A stretch of DNA of 64,000 bases, from assembly GCF_000241325.1 (NCBI RefSeq), contig NZ_BAEI01000011.1, forward strand, positions 62,001 to 126,000, in the 5' to 3' direction. The DNA comes from Gordonia polyisoprenivorans NBRC 16320 = JCM 10675. Its GTDB lineage: Bacteria; Actinomycetota; Actinomycetes; Mycobacteriales; Mycobacteriaceae. Positions 16,311 through 24,692 of the stretch are shown here, in pieces (the first letter of the stretch is position 1; every line of letters begins with the position of its first letter). The position numbers and the translations under genes were made by a program. The notes under the pieces are model-generated. The model was not told the DNA's origin. It made no database searches and saw only the letters and a program-made list of their open reading frames with translations.

Positions 16311-19112
16311 CTACCCCTGATCTCCGCCGGCGACCGGTAGGACCGATCCGGTGATGTAGGAGGCTTCGTCGGAGGCGAGGAAGCAGATGGCGGCGGCCTG
16401 CTCGTCGAGGGTGCCGTACCGTTTCAGCAGCGACGAGGAGATTGTCTGCTCGATGTGAGCGTCGAACCACTGTTGCTGTGTCTCGCTCTGCGGGGTGGGC
16501 GTGCCGCGGGAGATCCGCCGCGGCGGGGCCTCGGTGCCGCCGGGGGCGGTGGCCACCACACGAATGCCGTTGTCGGCGTATTCCATTGCCAGCGACGCGG
16601 TGATCGCGTTGATGCCGCCCTTGGCTGCCGAGTACGGGATGCGATGGATGCCGCGGGTCGCCGCCGACGACACGTTGACGATCACACCCGATCCGTGGGC
16701 CACCATCGATGGCAGAGCTGCACGGCACGCGTAGAGCGTCGTCATCAGGGACCGATCGATCTCGGCGCGGATCTGTTCGTCGGTGAACTCGACGAACGGT
16801 TTGAAGTTGATCGCACCGCCCACGTTGTTGATCAACACATCGACCCGGCCGTATGTCTCGATCGCGGTGGCGACGACAGATGCTGCGCCGTCGTAGGTTT
16901 CGAGATCGGCGATACTACCGACGGCCTGGCCGCCGAGATCGGTGACGTCGGAGACGAGTTCGTCCACGAATTCTGATCGGTCGGCACAGACGACGCGACC
17001 GCCCTCGGCGCCGATGCGCCGTGCGGTGTGTGCACCGATACCCTGCGCGGCTCCGGTCACGATCACCACCTTGCCGGCGAAGCGACCCGGGGTGATGAAA
17101 CGTGGCCGCCGCGAGGCCATCTCATCGGCCATGGCGCGCCGCATCGTCTGCTTGGACCGCTCGGCATGTGCGGAGATCAATCCGCGGGCCCGGTCGCGGT
17201 TGCCCGACGCGAACGCCTCGACGATGTCGATGTGGTCCTGCGCGCACAACGGATGACACCACGTCGCATTGCGCAGCACCTCGCCCATCCGGCCCTTGAC
17301 GCCGAGCGCCTGATAGGCGGCGAGCAGATGATCGTTGCCGGTGAGTCCGAACAGGTAATCGTGGAAGGCGGCGTTGGTCTCGGTGTATTCGGCGGCATCG
17401 ACGAACGAATCACCCTTGACGTAGGGCAGTGTCGCCTCGGCGAGCAGCCGGTAGCCGGCCAACTGGCGGCTGGTCATCCTGCCGAGAGTCAGCTCCAGCG
17501 CACCGAGTTCGAGCGCTGCGCGCGCCTCGAACAGCGCATCGGATTCGTGGATACCCGGGTGTTCCTCGCCGATTTCGTAGCCCTGCTCGGTGACGGTCGG
17601 CACGGTCTCGTCGACGGGCTCAGCCTCGACCGGCGCAGTCCCGGTCAACGGTGCAGGCGTGGTCAATGGCGCGGTATCGGCCTCCGCGAAGACCGTCTGC
17701 CCGGCGATGCCCCGAGCCTCGCTCGCGGCGAGTAGGTCGCCGCCGTCCGGGTCGAGGTCGACGCCGGCTCCGCTCGCGCTCCACACCTGCTGGCCGGCGA
17801 TACGCGCGATGGCGCCATCGTCGTCGATTGCGCCGGCGCGCTGCTCGTGTGGGCCGATGTCGCGCGGTGCCAGCACCTGCTGCCCGGCGATGCCACGGGC
17901 GTCGGGGGCGGGGATCATCGGATCCGCGTCGGCGATCGACGTGGTCGTCGAGATCTCTTGCGTCGCAGAGTCACCGCCGTCACCGATGAGGGCGCCCTGC
18001 GTCGCGGCTGCGGGGACGGCAAGCGCGAACTTCTCGTAGTAGAAGCCGACCGGCTCGATACCCGCGTCGGCCACATGGGCGCGGACGGACTCGACCATCG
18101 GCGGTGGTCCACACAGGTAGATCGCAACATCTCCGTCGTAGAGATGCTCGGGTCGGATCAGGGTCATCACATAACCCTTGTTCACCGCCGAGCTGTTCGG
18201 GTCGGAAACACAATGGTCCCAGGTGAATCCCGACAGCTCCCGCGCGAAGTACTCGATCTCGTCGAGCGCGACCAGGTCGGTGTCGGTGGAGACGCCGTAG
18301 ATGAGATGCACTTTGCGGGCGCTGTTGTCGTCGTGCATCTTTCGCAGCATCGACAGGATCGGGGCGAGACCGGTGCCGCCGGCGAGCAGAAGTACCGGCC
18401 GGGTGGCCTCGCGTAGGAAGAACGAGCCGTGCGGCCCGGTGAAGGTGATCTCGTCACCACGCTGCGCCCGGTCGGTCAGATAGTCCGACATCGCGCCGCC
18501 CGGCGTGAGCTTCACCATGAAGATCAGCCGTTCCTCGTGCGGCCCGTTGGCGAACGAATAGGACCGCCGCAACGGCTGACCGGTCCCGGTGCCCTCGGCG
18601 TCGAGTGCCTCGGTGCCCGGTACGGCGATGTTGACGTACTGTCCCGGCAGGAATGCGAGATCCCCGCGGTTACCGATCTCGATCCCCACGCGCATCGTCG
18701 ATTCCGACAGCCGTTCGAGGCTGACGATGGTGCCGGTGAAATCGCCCGCGGCAGTTTTGGCGATGTCGGAGGTCGCGGCGATCTGCAGGACGAGATCGGA
18801 CTGTGGCTTCATGCAGCACGGCAGCGCATAGCCGTCCGCGCTCTCGGCCGCCGACAGCGCATCGTCGATGTAGGTGCCGCCGTCGTACTCGCCGGATTCA
18901 CAGAACGCCTTGCAGGTTCCGCAGGCCCCGTCGCGACAGTCGAGTGGGATGTTGATCCGCTGACGGTAGGAGGCGTCGGCGACGGTCTGATCCTCGCGGC
19001 AGGTGACGAACCGGGTCACACCGTCCTCGAAGGTCAGCGCCACCTGGTGGGTGGGAGCCTGAGCGCCGGTCGGGGGACTCGCCGACGTCGGTTGGTCAGT
19101 GGTGAGAGTCAT
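16311..19112 (-). CDS. benC: Benzoate dioxygenase reductase - FCD domain - benzoate diol dehydrogenase triple fusion
   Basis: A 933-residue protein. Residues 25-110 are a plant-type 2Fe-2S domain (Cys59, 64, 67, 99) and 120-365 an FAD/NAD reductase (RRSYSFAN 182-189, GGTGLAPILSML 245-256, CGPPPMV 334-340), together BenC. Residues 366-515 are a linker with three GIAGQ-type repeats exactly 30 residues apart (406, 436, 466). Residues 520-660 match the FCD ligand-binding domain of GntR regulators, without its DNA-binding half. Residues 678-933 are a short-chain dehydrogenase (TGAAQGIG 686-693, NNVGG 762, Ser816, Tyr827, Lys831), matching BenD, which oxidises the benzoate cis-diol to catechol. One continuous frame, no frameshift. 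It follows benB by 17 bp. Confidence 0.88.
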   Translation of the reverse strand: MTLTTDQPTSASPPTGAQAPTHQVALTFEDGVTRFVTCREDQTVADASYRQRINIPLDCRDGACGTCKAFCESGEYDGGTYIDDALSAAESADGYALPCCMKPQSDLVLQIAATSDIAKTAAGDFTGTIVSLERLSESTMRVGIEIGNRGDLAFLPGQYVNIAVPGTEALDAEGTGTGQPLRRSYSFANGPHEERLIFMVKLTPGGAMSDYLTDRAQRGDEITFTGPHGSFFLREATRPVLLLAGGTGLAPILSMLRKMHDDNSARKVHLIYGVSTDTDLVALDEIEYFARELSGFTWDHCVSDPNSSAVNKGYVMTLIRPEHLYDGDVAIYLCGPPPMVESVRAHVADAGIEPVGFYYEKFALAVPAAATQGALIGDGGDSATQEISTTTSIADADPMIPAPDARGIAGQQVLAPRDIGPHEQRAGAIDDDGAIARIAGQQVWSASGAGVDLDPDGGDLLAASEARGIAGQTVFAEADTAPLTTPAPLTGTAPVEAEPVDETVPTVTEQGYEIGEEHPGIHESDALFEARAALELGALELTLGRMTSRQLAGYRLLAEATLPYVKGDSFVDAAEYTETNAAFHDYLFGLTGNDHLLAAYQALGVKGRMGEVLRNATWCHPLCAQDHIDIVEAFASGNRDRARGLISAHAERSKQTMRRAMADEMASRRPRFITPGRFAGKVVIVTGAAQGIGAHTARRIGAEGGRVVCADRSEFVDELVSDVTDLGGQAVGSIADLETYDGAASVVATAIETYGRVDVLINNVGGAINFKPFVEFTDEQIRAEIDRSLMTTLYACRAALPSMVAHGSGVIVNVSSAATRGIHRIPYSAAKGGINAITASLAMEYADNGIRVVATAPGGTEAPPRRISRGTPTPQSETQQQWFDAHIEQTISSSLLKRYGTLDEQAAAICFLASDEASYITGSVLPVAGGDQG

Positions 19113-19128
19113 GGTGGCACCGGCCTTC

Positions 19129-19671
19129 TCAGAAGTGGTAGACGTCCACCACGTGGTGGATGTAATCGTTCTTGAGTACGACGGTCTTCCGACGGATCAG
19201 CGGCGACTCCCCGGAGAAGTCGACGGTGTAGAACGAGGTGCCGTAGTACGGGTCGACCGTGTGATACCGGAAATACATGGTATGCCAATTGAATCGGACG
19301 TCGACGAGATCGCCGCGCCGCTCGATGACCTCGACGTTGCTGATGTTGTGACTGGTGCGCGGCTCGGGAAGCGAGGTGGCCGAGGACCGCTCGGTGCGAA
19401 TCCGGAACACCCGATCCTCGAGGCCACCCTTGTTGGCGTAGTAGATGAGTGAGATGTCGCGCTGCGGGTTCTCCACCAGACGGTCATCGTCGTCCCACGC
19501 AGGCATCCAGTAGACGACGTCGTCGGCGTAGCACTCGAGCCACTTCTCGAACTCGCGGTCGTCGAGGTAGCGGGCCTCGCGGTAGAGGAACTGCTCGATC
19601 ATGTTCTGGGTGATCAGCGTGGTGCCGGCCTGGGTGGATGGAGACGGGGTGGACAGGGATTCGGTGGTCAT
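19129..19671 (-). CDS. benB: Benzoate 1,2-dioxygenase small (beta) subunit
   Basis: A 180-residue ring-hydroxylating dioxygenase beta subunit: IEQFLYREARYLDDREFEKW, DDVVYWMPAWDDDD, SHNISNVEVIERRGDLVDVR and FYTVDFSGESPLIRRKTVVL. It forms the scaffold of the BenA3B3 hexamer. The ATG at 19671 starts MTTESLST, preceded by a weak AAGG ribosome site. It lies 50 bp after benA and 16 bp before the reductase fusion gene. Confidence 0.92.
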   Translation of the reverse strand: MTTESLSTPSPSTQAGTTLITQNMIEQFLYREARYLDDREFEKWLECYADDVVYWMPAWDDDDRLVENPQRDISLIYYANKGGLEDRVFRIRTERSSATSLPEPRTSHNISNVEVIERRGDLVDVRFNWHTMYFRYHTVDPYYGTSFYTVDFSGESPLIRRKTVVLKNDYIHHVVDVYHF

Positions 19672-19721
19672 TGGGATCTGCCTTCTGCGAACGAAAGTGG
19701 GCTGGGAGGTCGGCTCGTCGC

Positions 19722-21146
19722 TCACGCCTGACGCGTGGCGGCCTCTTCTTCGGCGACGGCGGCACGCATGGTCTCCAGCCAGTAGCCGTGCTGGACGGGA
19801 TAGAGCCCTTCGTCCTCGTTCTTCTTTCCCGCCGAGACGATCTCGGTCATGCCCAGGCTCTGCGCCACCGGGTCGGGGCCCGAGAGCCAGTGTTGCGCAC
19901 CGCGGCTCATGTCGTTCCACGGGGCGGCAGTGGCGCGGAAGGTCAACTGGCAGGAGCGGAACTCCTCGAGATCGTCCGGGGTCGCCATGCCGGAGGCATT
20001 GAAGAAGTCCTCGTACTGACGGATACGATGCGCGCGGGCGGTATCGCTCTCACCCTTGGGTGCGATGCAGTAGATCGTCACCTCGGTCTTGTCCGGCGCG
20101 ATCGGCCGGAAGTGGCGGATCTGCGTCGAGAACTGGTCCATCAGATACACATTCGGGTACAGGCACAGATTGCGTGACCCCTTCACCATGAATTCGCCCT
20201 TGGCGTCGCCGAACTTCGCCTTGAGGTCATCCATCTTGTCCCACAGCGGACGGTCCTGCGGGTTGGCCGCCCACGTCCACAGGCACAGGTGTCCGTGCGG
20301 GAACGACCAGTACCCGCCACCGGACTTGCCCCAACCGCCGGCGTCGAGGGCCTTGGTGTCGTTCTTGGATTCGCCGGTGTTGCGCCGTGAGGTCGTCGCC
20401 GCATAGTTCCAGTGGGTCGCCGTCACGTGATAGCCGTCGGCGCCGTTCTCCGCCTGCACCTTCCAGTTGCCGTCGTAGGTGTAGGTCGACGAGCCGCGCA
20501 GCACCTCGAGGCCCTCGGGTGACTGATCGACGAGCATGTCGATGACGGTGCGGGTGTCGCCGAGATGCTCCTCGAGCGGCAGCACGTCGGGATTGAGGCT
20601 GCCGAACAGGAAACCGCGATAGTTGCCGAACTTCGCCACCTTGGTCAGATTGTGAGAACCGTTGACGTTGAACGTGTCCGGGTAGCCGGCGTCGTCGGGA
20701 TCCTTCACCTTGAGCAGGGTCCCGTCGTTGCGGAAGGTCCACCCGTGAAACGGGCACGTCAGCGTCATCCGGTTGTCGGTCTTGCGGCGGCAGATCATCG
20801 CCCCGCGGTGTGCGCACGCGTTGATCAGGCAGTGCAGCTCGCCGTCCTTGCCGCGGGTGATCATCACCGGTTGGCGGCCGATGTAGGTGGTGAAGTAGTC
20901 GCCGGGGTTGGCGACCTGGCTCTCGTGGGCCAGATAGATCCAGTTGCCCTCGAAGATGTGGCGCATCTCGAGCTCGAAGATCTCCTCGTCGGTGAAGATG
21001 CGTCGGTTCGCCCGGTAGATGCCGGCGTCGCGATCGTCGATGACGGCCTCGGACAGTACCGAGCGGACGTGCTCCGACGGTGCCGCGGGAACGACGCTCG
21101 AGTACGCCTCGGGGGTCGAGTGGTCGGGCCGATCGGTGACGGTCAT
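19722..21146 (-). CDS. benA: Benzoate 1,2-dioxygenase large (alpha) subunit
   Basis: A 474-residue Rieske non-heme iron oxygenase. The 2Fe-2S ligands are Cys111 and His113 (ACAHRGAM) and Cys131 and His134 (CPFHGWTF); the catalytic iron site is in [15 protein letters not shown]. It dihydroxylates benzoate to the cis-1,2-diol using electrons from the BenC part of the downstream fusion. Start chosen at MTVTDRPD because AGGAGGT lies four bases upstream. The promoter region between it and the divergent LysR gene holds two LysR-type inverted repeats. Confidence 0.93.
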   Translation of the reverse strand: MTVTDRPDHSTPEAYSSVVPAAPSEHVRSVLSEAVIDDRDAGIYRANRRIFTDEEIFELEMRHIFEGNWIYLAHESQVANPGDYFTTYIGRQPVMITRGKDGELHCLINACAHRGAMICRRKTDNRMTLTCPFHGWTFRNDGTLLKVKDPDDAGYPDTFNVNGSHNLTKVAKFGNYRGFLFGSLNPDVLPLEEHLGDTRTVIDMLVDQSPEGLEVLRGSSTYTYDGNWKVQAENGADGYHVTATHWNYAATTSRRNTGESKNDTKALDAGGWGKSGGGYWSFPHGHLCLWTWAANPQDRPLWDKMDDLKAKFGDAKGEFMVKGSRNLCLYPNVYLMDQFSTQIRHFRPIAPDKTEVTIYCIAPKGESDTARAHRIRQYEDFFNASGMATPDDLEEFRSCQLTFRATAAPWNDMSRGAQHWLSGPDPVAQSLGMTEIVSAGKKNEDEGLYPVQHGYWLETMRAAVAEEEAATRQA

Positions 21147-21236
21147 GGCTACCTCCTGGATGTGGGCTGTGCTTCGACTCTCGCAGCACGTGTCACCCAT
21201 CACACCGGCATTAACCCCAGTCCTGACCAGGCATCT

Positions 21237-21261
21237 GATTGATAAACAAGTCCTCTCAATC
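21237..21261. promoter_or_regulatory. LysR-type operator 1 in the ben-cat divergent promoter
   Basis: GATTGA, 13 bases, TCAATC: perfect 6-bp inverted arms. It is very similar to the site in the pca promoter (7905-7926). It lies 91 bp upstream of benA, where a LysR dimer would be expected to bind. Confidence 0.6.
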
Positions 21262-21304
21262 GACGGAATACGTGTCCTTGTCTCGTATGGATCGCGGATC
21301 TACC

Positions 21305-21329
21305 GTGATTGATACGTGGTGTCGATCAC
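21305..21329. promoter_or_regulatory. LysR-type operator 2 in the ben-cat divergent promoter
   Basis: GTGATTGA, nine bases, TCGATCAC: 8-bp arms with one mismatch. It is close to the LysR gene start (21381), so it may serve autoregulation of the regulator and the cat genes. Confidence 0.5.
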
Positions 21330-21380
21330 ATACGGCCGATTGATCAGGTTCGTTCACTCGAGACAGGGAAGGAGGACGAC

Positions 21381-22304
21381 ATGGAGCTCCGTCATCTCCG
21401 CTATTTCGCCGCCGTCGCCGAGACCTGCCACTTCGGGCAGGCGGCCGCATTGCTGCACGTCGCCCAGCCGGCGCTGTCGTATGCGATCCGCCAGCTCGAA
21501 TCCGAACTCGATGTCACCCTCTTCGCCCGCACCACACGCCAGGTCGCGCTGACCCCGGCAGGGGAGTATCTGCAGGGCGAGGCCGCGCGCATCCTCGACG
21601 ACGTCGATGCGGCCATGGAAGGCGTACGGCGCATCGCGGCCGGACGCAGCGGACTGGTGCGTCTGGGACTGACCGGCATCGCCGCCTTCTCACACCTGCC
21701 GCGAATCGCGCGCGCGGTCAAGCAGGCCCTGCCGGACGTGGAGCTGCAGATCTCCTCCGACATGCTCACCCCGATGCAGTGCGCGGCGCTGCAGTCGGGC
21801 GAGATCGACCTCGGTGTGTTGCGCCCACCGGTGGTCGGTGACGGTATCGAACTGCGCACCATCGACGTCGAGTCGGTGGTCCTGGTGGTCTCCGCCGATC
21901 ACCGCCTCGCCGTCGAACCCGTCATCGCCACCACCGATCTGCGCAACGAGCCGTTCGTCATGTACGACAGCCGTGATTCCGCGGTCAACGACGCGACGCT
22001 GCGCGCCTGCCGCCGAGCCGGTTTCGTGCCGCAACGTGCGCATGAGGCGTCGGGCACCCCGGTCCTGCTCGCGCTGGTCGCGGCGGGTCTCGGAGTTGCC
22101 GTGCTGCCGGCCTCGGTCCGCGCACTTCCCATGGAGGGCTTGGTGATCCGCGATCTCGCCGACGCCGGCAGTACCGAGGTCGCCCTGGCCTGGAACGCCG
22201 GTGAGACCAACCCGGTCGTCGAATCGGTGGCCCGGGTGATCAGCAACGCCTTCGACCTGTCCGCCGTGCTTCCCTCGTCCGCCCCGCTGGGAGAGAAACT
22301 GTGA
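21381..22304 (+). CDS. LysR-type regulator of ben and cat genes (CatR/BenM-like)
   Basis: A 307-residue LysR protein with winged helix MELRHLRYFAAVAETCHFGQ and QPALSYAIRQLESELDVTLF, and a co-inducer domain with LGVLRPPVVGDG and LVAAGLGVAVLPAS. It resembles the pca-linked regulator at 6995-7885. GGAAGGAGG lies 5 bases upstream of the ATG. It is divergent from benA and overlaps catB by 4 bp (GTGA), so regulator and cat enzymes share one transcript. Known relatives respond to cis,cis-muconate and sometimes benzoate. Confidence 0.87.
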   Translation: MELRHLRYFAAVAETCHFGQAAALLHVAQPALSYAIRQLESELDVTLFARTTRQVALTPAGEYLQGEAARILDDVDAAMEGVRRIAAGRSGLVRLGLTGIAAFSHLPRIARAVKQALPDVELQISSDMLTPMQCAALQSGEIDLGVLRPPVVGDGIELRTIDVESVVLVVSADHRLAVEPVIATTDLRNEPFVMYDSRDSAVNDATLRACRRAGFVPQRAHEASGTPVLLALVAAGLGVAVLPASVRALPMEGLVIRDLADAGSTEVALAWNAGETNPVVESVARVISNAFDLSAVLPSSAPLGEKL

Positions 22305-23404
22305 AAATCATCGAGATCGAGGCGATTCCGTTCGCCATTCCCTACCGCAAACCCCTGCGGTTCGCCTCCGGCGAGGTGTCCGTCGCCGAGCACGTCCTGG
22401 TTCGCGTCCACACCGACGACGGAATCATCGGTGTCGCCGAGGCGCCCCCGCGTCCGTTCACCTACGGCGAGACCCAGCGCGGGATCGTCGCCGTCATCGA
22501 GACCGTGTTCGCCCCGCAACTGGCCGGGCTCACGCTGCTCGACCGCGAGATGATGGTCGCCCGTCTCAACCGGACCATCGGCAATCCCACCGCGAAAGCC
22601 GCTGTGGACATGGCGATCTGGGACGCGCTCGGCAAGACCCTGCAGATGCCGGTGACCGACCTGCTCGGCCGCTACACCGATCGCCTGCGGGTCAGTCACA
22701 TGCTCGGCTTCGATGAGCCGGCCACCATGGTCGCCGAGGCGGAGAAGATGCGCGAGAATTACGGGATCGCGACCTTCAAGGTCAAGGTCGGGCGCCGACC
22801 GATCGGCCTCGACACCGCCGTCGTCCGCGCGTTGCGTGAGCGATTCGGCGACGAGATCGAACTCTACGTCGACGGCAACCGCGGCTGGTCGTCGTCGGAG
22901 TCGTTGCGCGCCATGAAGGACATGGCCGACCTCGATCTGCTCTTCGCCGAGGAACTGTGCCCCGCCGACGATGTCGTCGGCCGGCGCTGGCTCGTCGAGC
23001 ACCTCGACGTCCCGGTCATCGCCGACGAGTCGGTGCCCACCGCCGCCGACGTCACCCGCGAGATCCTCGGCGGCTCGGCCACCGCGATCAGCATCAAGAC
23101 CGCCCGCACCGGCTTCACGTGGTCACGGCGGGTACATCACCTCGCCGAGGGACTCGGCATCGACGTGGTGATGGGCAATCAGATCGACGGTCAGGTCGGC
23201 ACCGCCTGCACCTTGGCGTTCGGCGCGGCCCACGAACTGACCTCCCGCTACGCCGGCGAGCTGTCGAACTTCCTCGACATGAGCGACGACCTGCTCACCG
23301 AACCCCTGCAGATCCGGGACGGCTACCTGCACACCAGCCCGAACGCCGGCATCGGCATCGAGATCGACCCCGACAAACTCGCCCGCTACCGAGTCGACCG
23401 ATAG
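22301..23404 (+). CDS. catB: Muconate cycloisomerase
   Basis: A 367-residue enolase-superfamily enzyme, starting with GTG inside the regulator stop. Catalytic residues are in place: Lys160/Lys162 (FKVKVG), metal ligands Asp191 (DGNRGW), Glu217 (AEELC) and Asp242 (ADES), and Lys266 (SIKTAR). It converts cis,cis-muconate to (+)-muconolactone. The length fits CatB; chloromuconate isomerases look similar, but no chlorocatechol genes are nearby. catC follows after 9 bp. Confidence 0.93.
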   Translation: MKIIEIEAIPFAIPYRKPLRFASGEVSVAEHVLVRVHTDDGIIGVAEAPPRPFTYGETQRGIVAVIETVFAPQLAGLTLLDREMMVARLNRTIGNPTAKAAVDMAIWDALGKTLQMPVTDLLGRYTDRLRVSHMLGFDEPATMVAEAEKMRENYGIATFKVKVGRRPIGLDTAVVRALRERFGDEIELYVDGNRGWSSSESLRAMKDMADLDLLFAEELCPADDVVGRRWLVEHLDVPVIADESVPTAADVTREILGGSATAISIKTARTGFTWSRRVHHLAEGLGIDVVMGNQIDGQVGTACTLAFGAAHELTSRYAGELSNFLDMSDDLLTEPLQIRDGYLHTSPNAGIGIEIDPDKLARYRVDR

Positions 23405-23413
23405 GAGACGCGC

Positions 23414-23698
23414 ATGCTCTATCACGTCCGGATGGACGTCAACATCCCCCACGATCTCGACCCCGAGGTGCGGGCCGACACCGTGGCGCGTGAAAAGGCG
23501 TATTCACAAGAGCTGCAACGGTCGGGCAAGTGGCCGCACATCTGGCGGATCGTCGGCGAGTACTCCAACTACTCGATCTTCGACGTGGCCGACCACGACG
23601 AGTTGCACACGATCTTGTCCGGACTCCCGCTCTTCGCCTACATGGACATCTCGGTGACCCCGCTGGCCACCCACCCCTCTGACATCAACGCGGGTTGA
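23414..23698 (+). CDS. catC: Muconolactone delta-isomerase
   Basis: A 94-residue protein starting MLYHVRMDVNIPHDLDPE, with AYSQELQRSGKWPHIWRIVG and FDVADHDELHTILSGLPLF. Size and sequence match the decameric CatC family, which isomerises muconolactone to 3-oxoadipate enol-lactone, the substrate of PcaD (9217-9993). It follows catB closely in the same operon. Confidence 0.95.
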   Translation: MLYHVRMDVNIPHDLDPEVRADTVAREKAYSQELQRSGKWPHIWRIVGEYSNYSIFDVADHDELHTILSGLPLFAYMDISVTPLATHPSDINAG

Positions 23699-23707
23699 TC
23701 ACCCGTA

Positions 23708-23755
23708 AGCCCAACAAGCCCAACATCATCCAGCCCCATCAATCCAGCCCCATCA
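23708..23755 (+). repeat. Short tandem repeats between catC and catA
   Basis: A 14-bp unit (ATCCAGCCCCATCA) is repeated perfectly at 23728-23741 and 23742-23755. It is preceded by two copies of AGCCCAACA. The repeats end just before the catA ribosome site AAGGAG. Slippage products of this kind could change the catC-catA spacing. Confidence 0.85.
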
Positions 23756-23771
23756 ACAAGGAGTACGCATC

Positions 23772-24647
23772 ATGACCGACACCAGCTTCGACACCGAGGT
23801 CAACGCCAAGGCCGCCGAATCCGGCGCGAACGCGTCGGCGCGTTTCGCCGAGCGCATGGCCACCGCGGGCGGCCGCTCCGGCGTCATCGACACCGCACGC
23901 GTGAATTACCTTGCCAGCAAGGTGATCAAGGGACTCAACGACATCGTCCTCGAGGACAAGGTGTCCTACGAGGAGTACAACGCGCTCAAGGCGTGGCTGA
24001 TCAAGGTCGGCACCGACGGTGAGTGGCCGCTGTTCCTCGATGTGTGGCTCGAGCACTCGGTGGAAGAGGTCGCCAACGAGCACCGCGAGGGCAGCAAGGG
24101 CACCATCGAGGGCCCCTACTACATTGAGGGATCACCCGAGTTGCCGTGGAACGGAACCATTCCCATGCGCGACGACGAGCCCGGTGATCCGCTGGTGTTC
24201 GCCGGGCAGGTGCGCGCCGTCGACGGCGCCCCGCTCGCCGGTGCGCGCCTGGAGCTGTGGCACGCCGATGATCTCGGTTTCTACTCGCAGTTCGCCCCGG
24301 GCCTGCCCGAGTGGAACCTGCGTGGCACCTGGATCGCCAACGAGGACGGGCGTTTCGAGATTCACACGCTGCGTCCGGCGCCGTACATGATCCCCACCGA
24401 CGGCGCGTGCGGCCAGCTCATCGCCGCCGCCGGCTGGCACGCCTGGCGTCCGGCTCACCTGCACTTCAAGGTCAGCGCGCCCGGCCATCAGCTCATCACC
24501 TCGCAGCTGTACTTCCCCGGCGACCCGCACAACGGCGACGACATCGCCTCGGCGGTCAAGCCCGAACTGATGCTCGACGTCAAGGACAACCCGAACGGCG
24601 AGGGCTACATCACCGAATACGATTTCGTCCTCGATCCGCAGGCCTGA
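23772..24647 (+). CDS. catA: Catechol 1,2-dioxygenase
   Basis: A 291-residue intradiol dioxygenase. The N-terminal helical dimerisation domain (1-105) precedes the beta-sandwich catalytic domain. The ferric iron ligands are Tyr171 (GFYSQF), Tyr205 (RPAPYMIP), His229 and His231 (PAHLHFK). It cleaves catechol between its hydroxyls to cis,cis-muconate, the CatB substrate. AAGGAG lies 8 bases before the ATG. The AAA+ ATPase gene starts 45 bp later on the same strand. Confidence 0.95.
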   Translation: MTDTSFDTEVNAKAAESGANASARFAERMATAGGRSGVIDTARVNYLASKVIKGLNDIVLEDKVSYEEYNALKAWLIKVGTDGEWPLFLDVWLEHSVEEVANEHREGSKGTIEGPYYIEGSPELPWNGTIPMRDDEPGDPLVFAGQVRAVDGAPLAGARLELWHADDLGFYSQFAPGLPEWNLRGTWIANEDGRFEIHTLRPAPYMIPTDGACGQLIAAAGWHAWRPAHLHFKVSAPGHQLITSQLYFPGDPHNGDDIASAVKPELMLDVKDNPNGEGYITEYDFVLDPQA

Positions 24648-24692
24648 TCGCAGGAAATAAGACCGACCTCACCAGAAGCGAAGGAGTCCACC

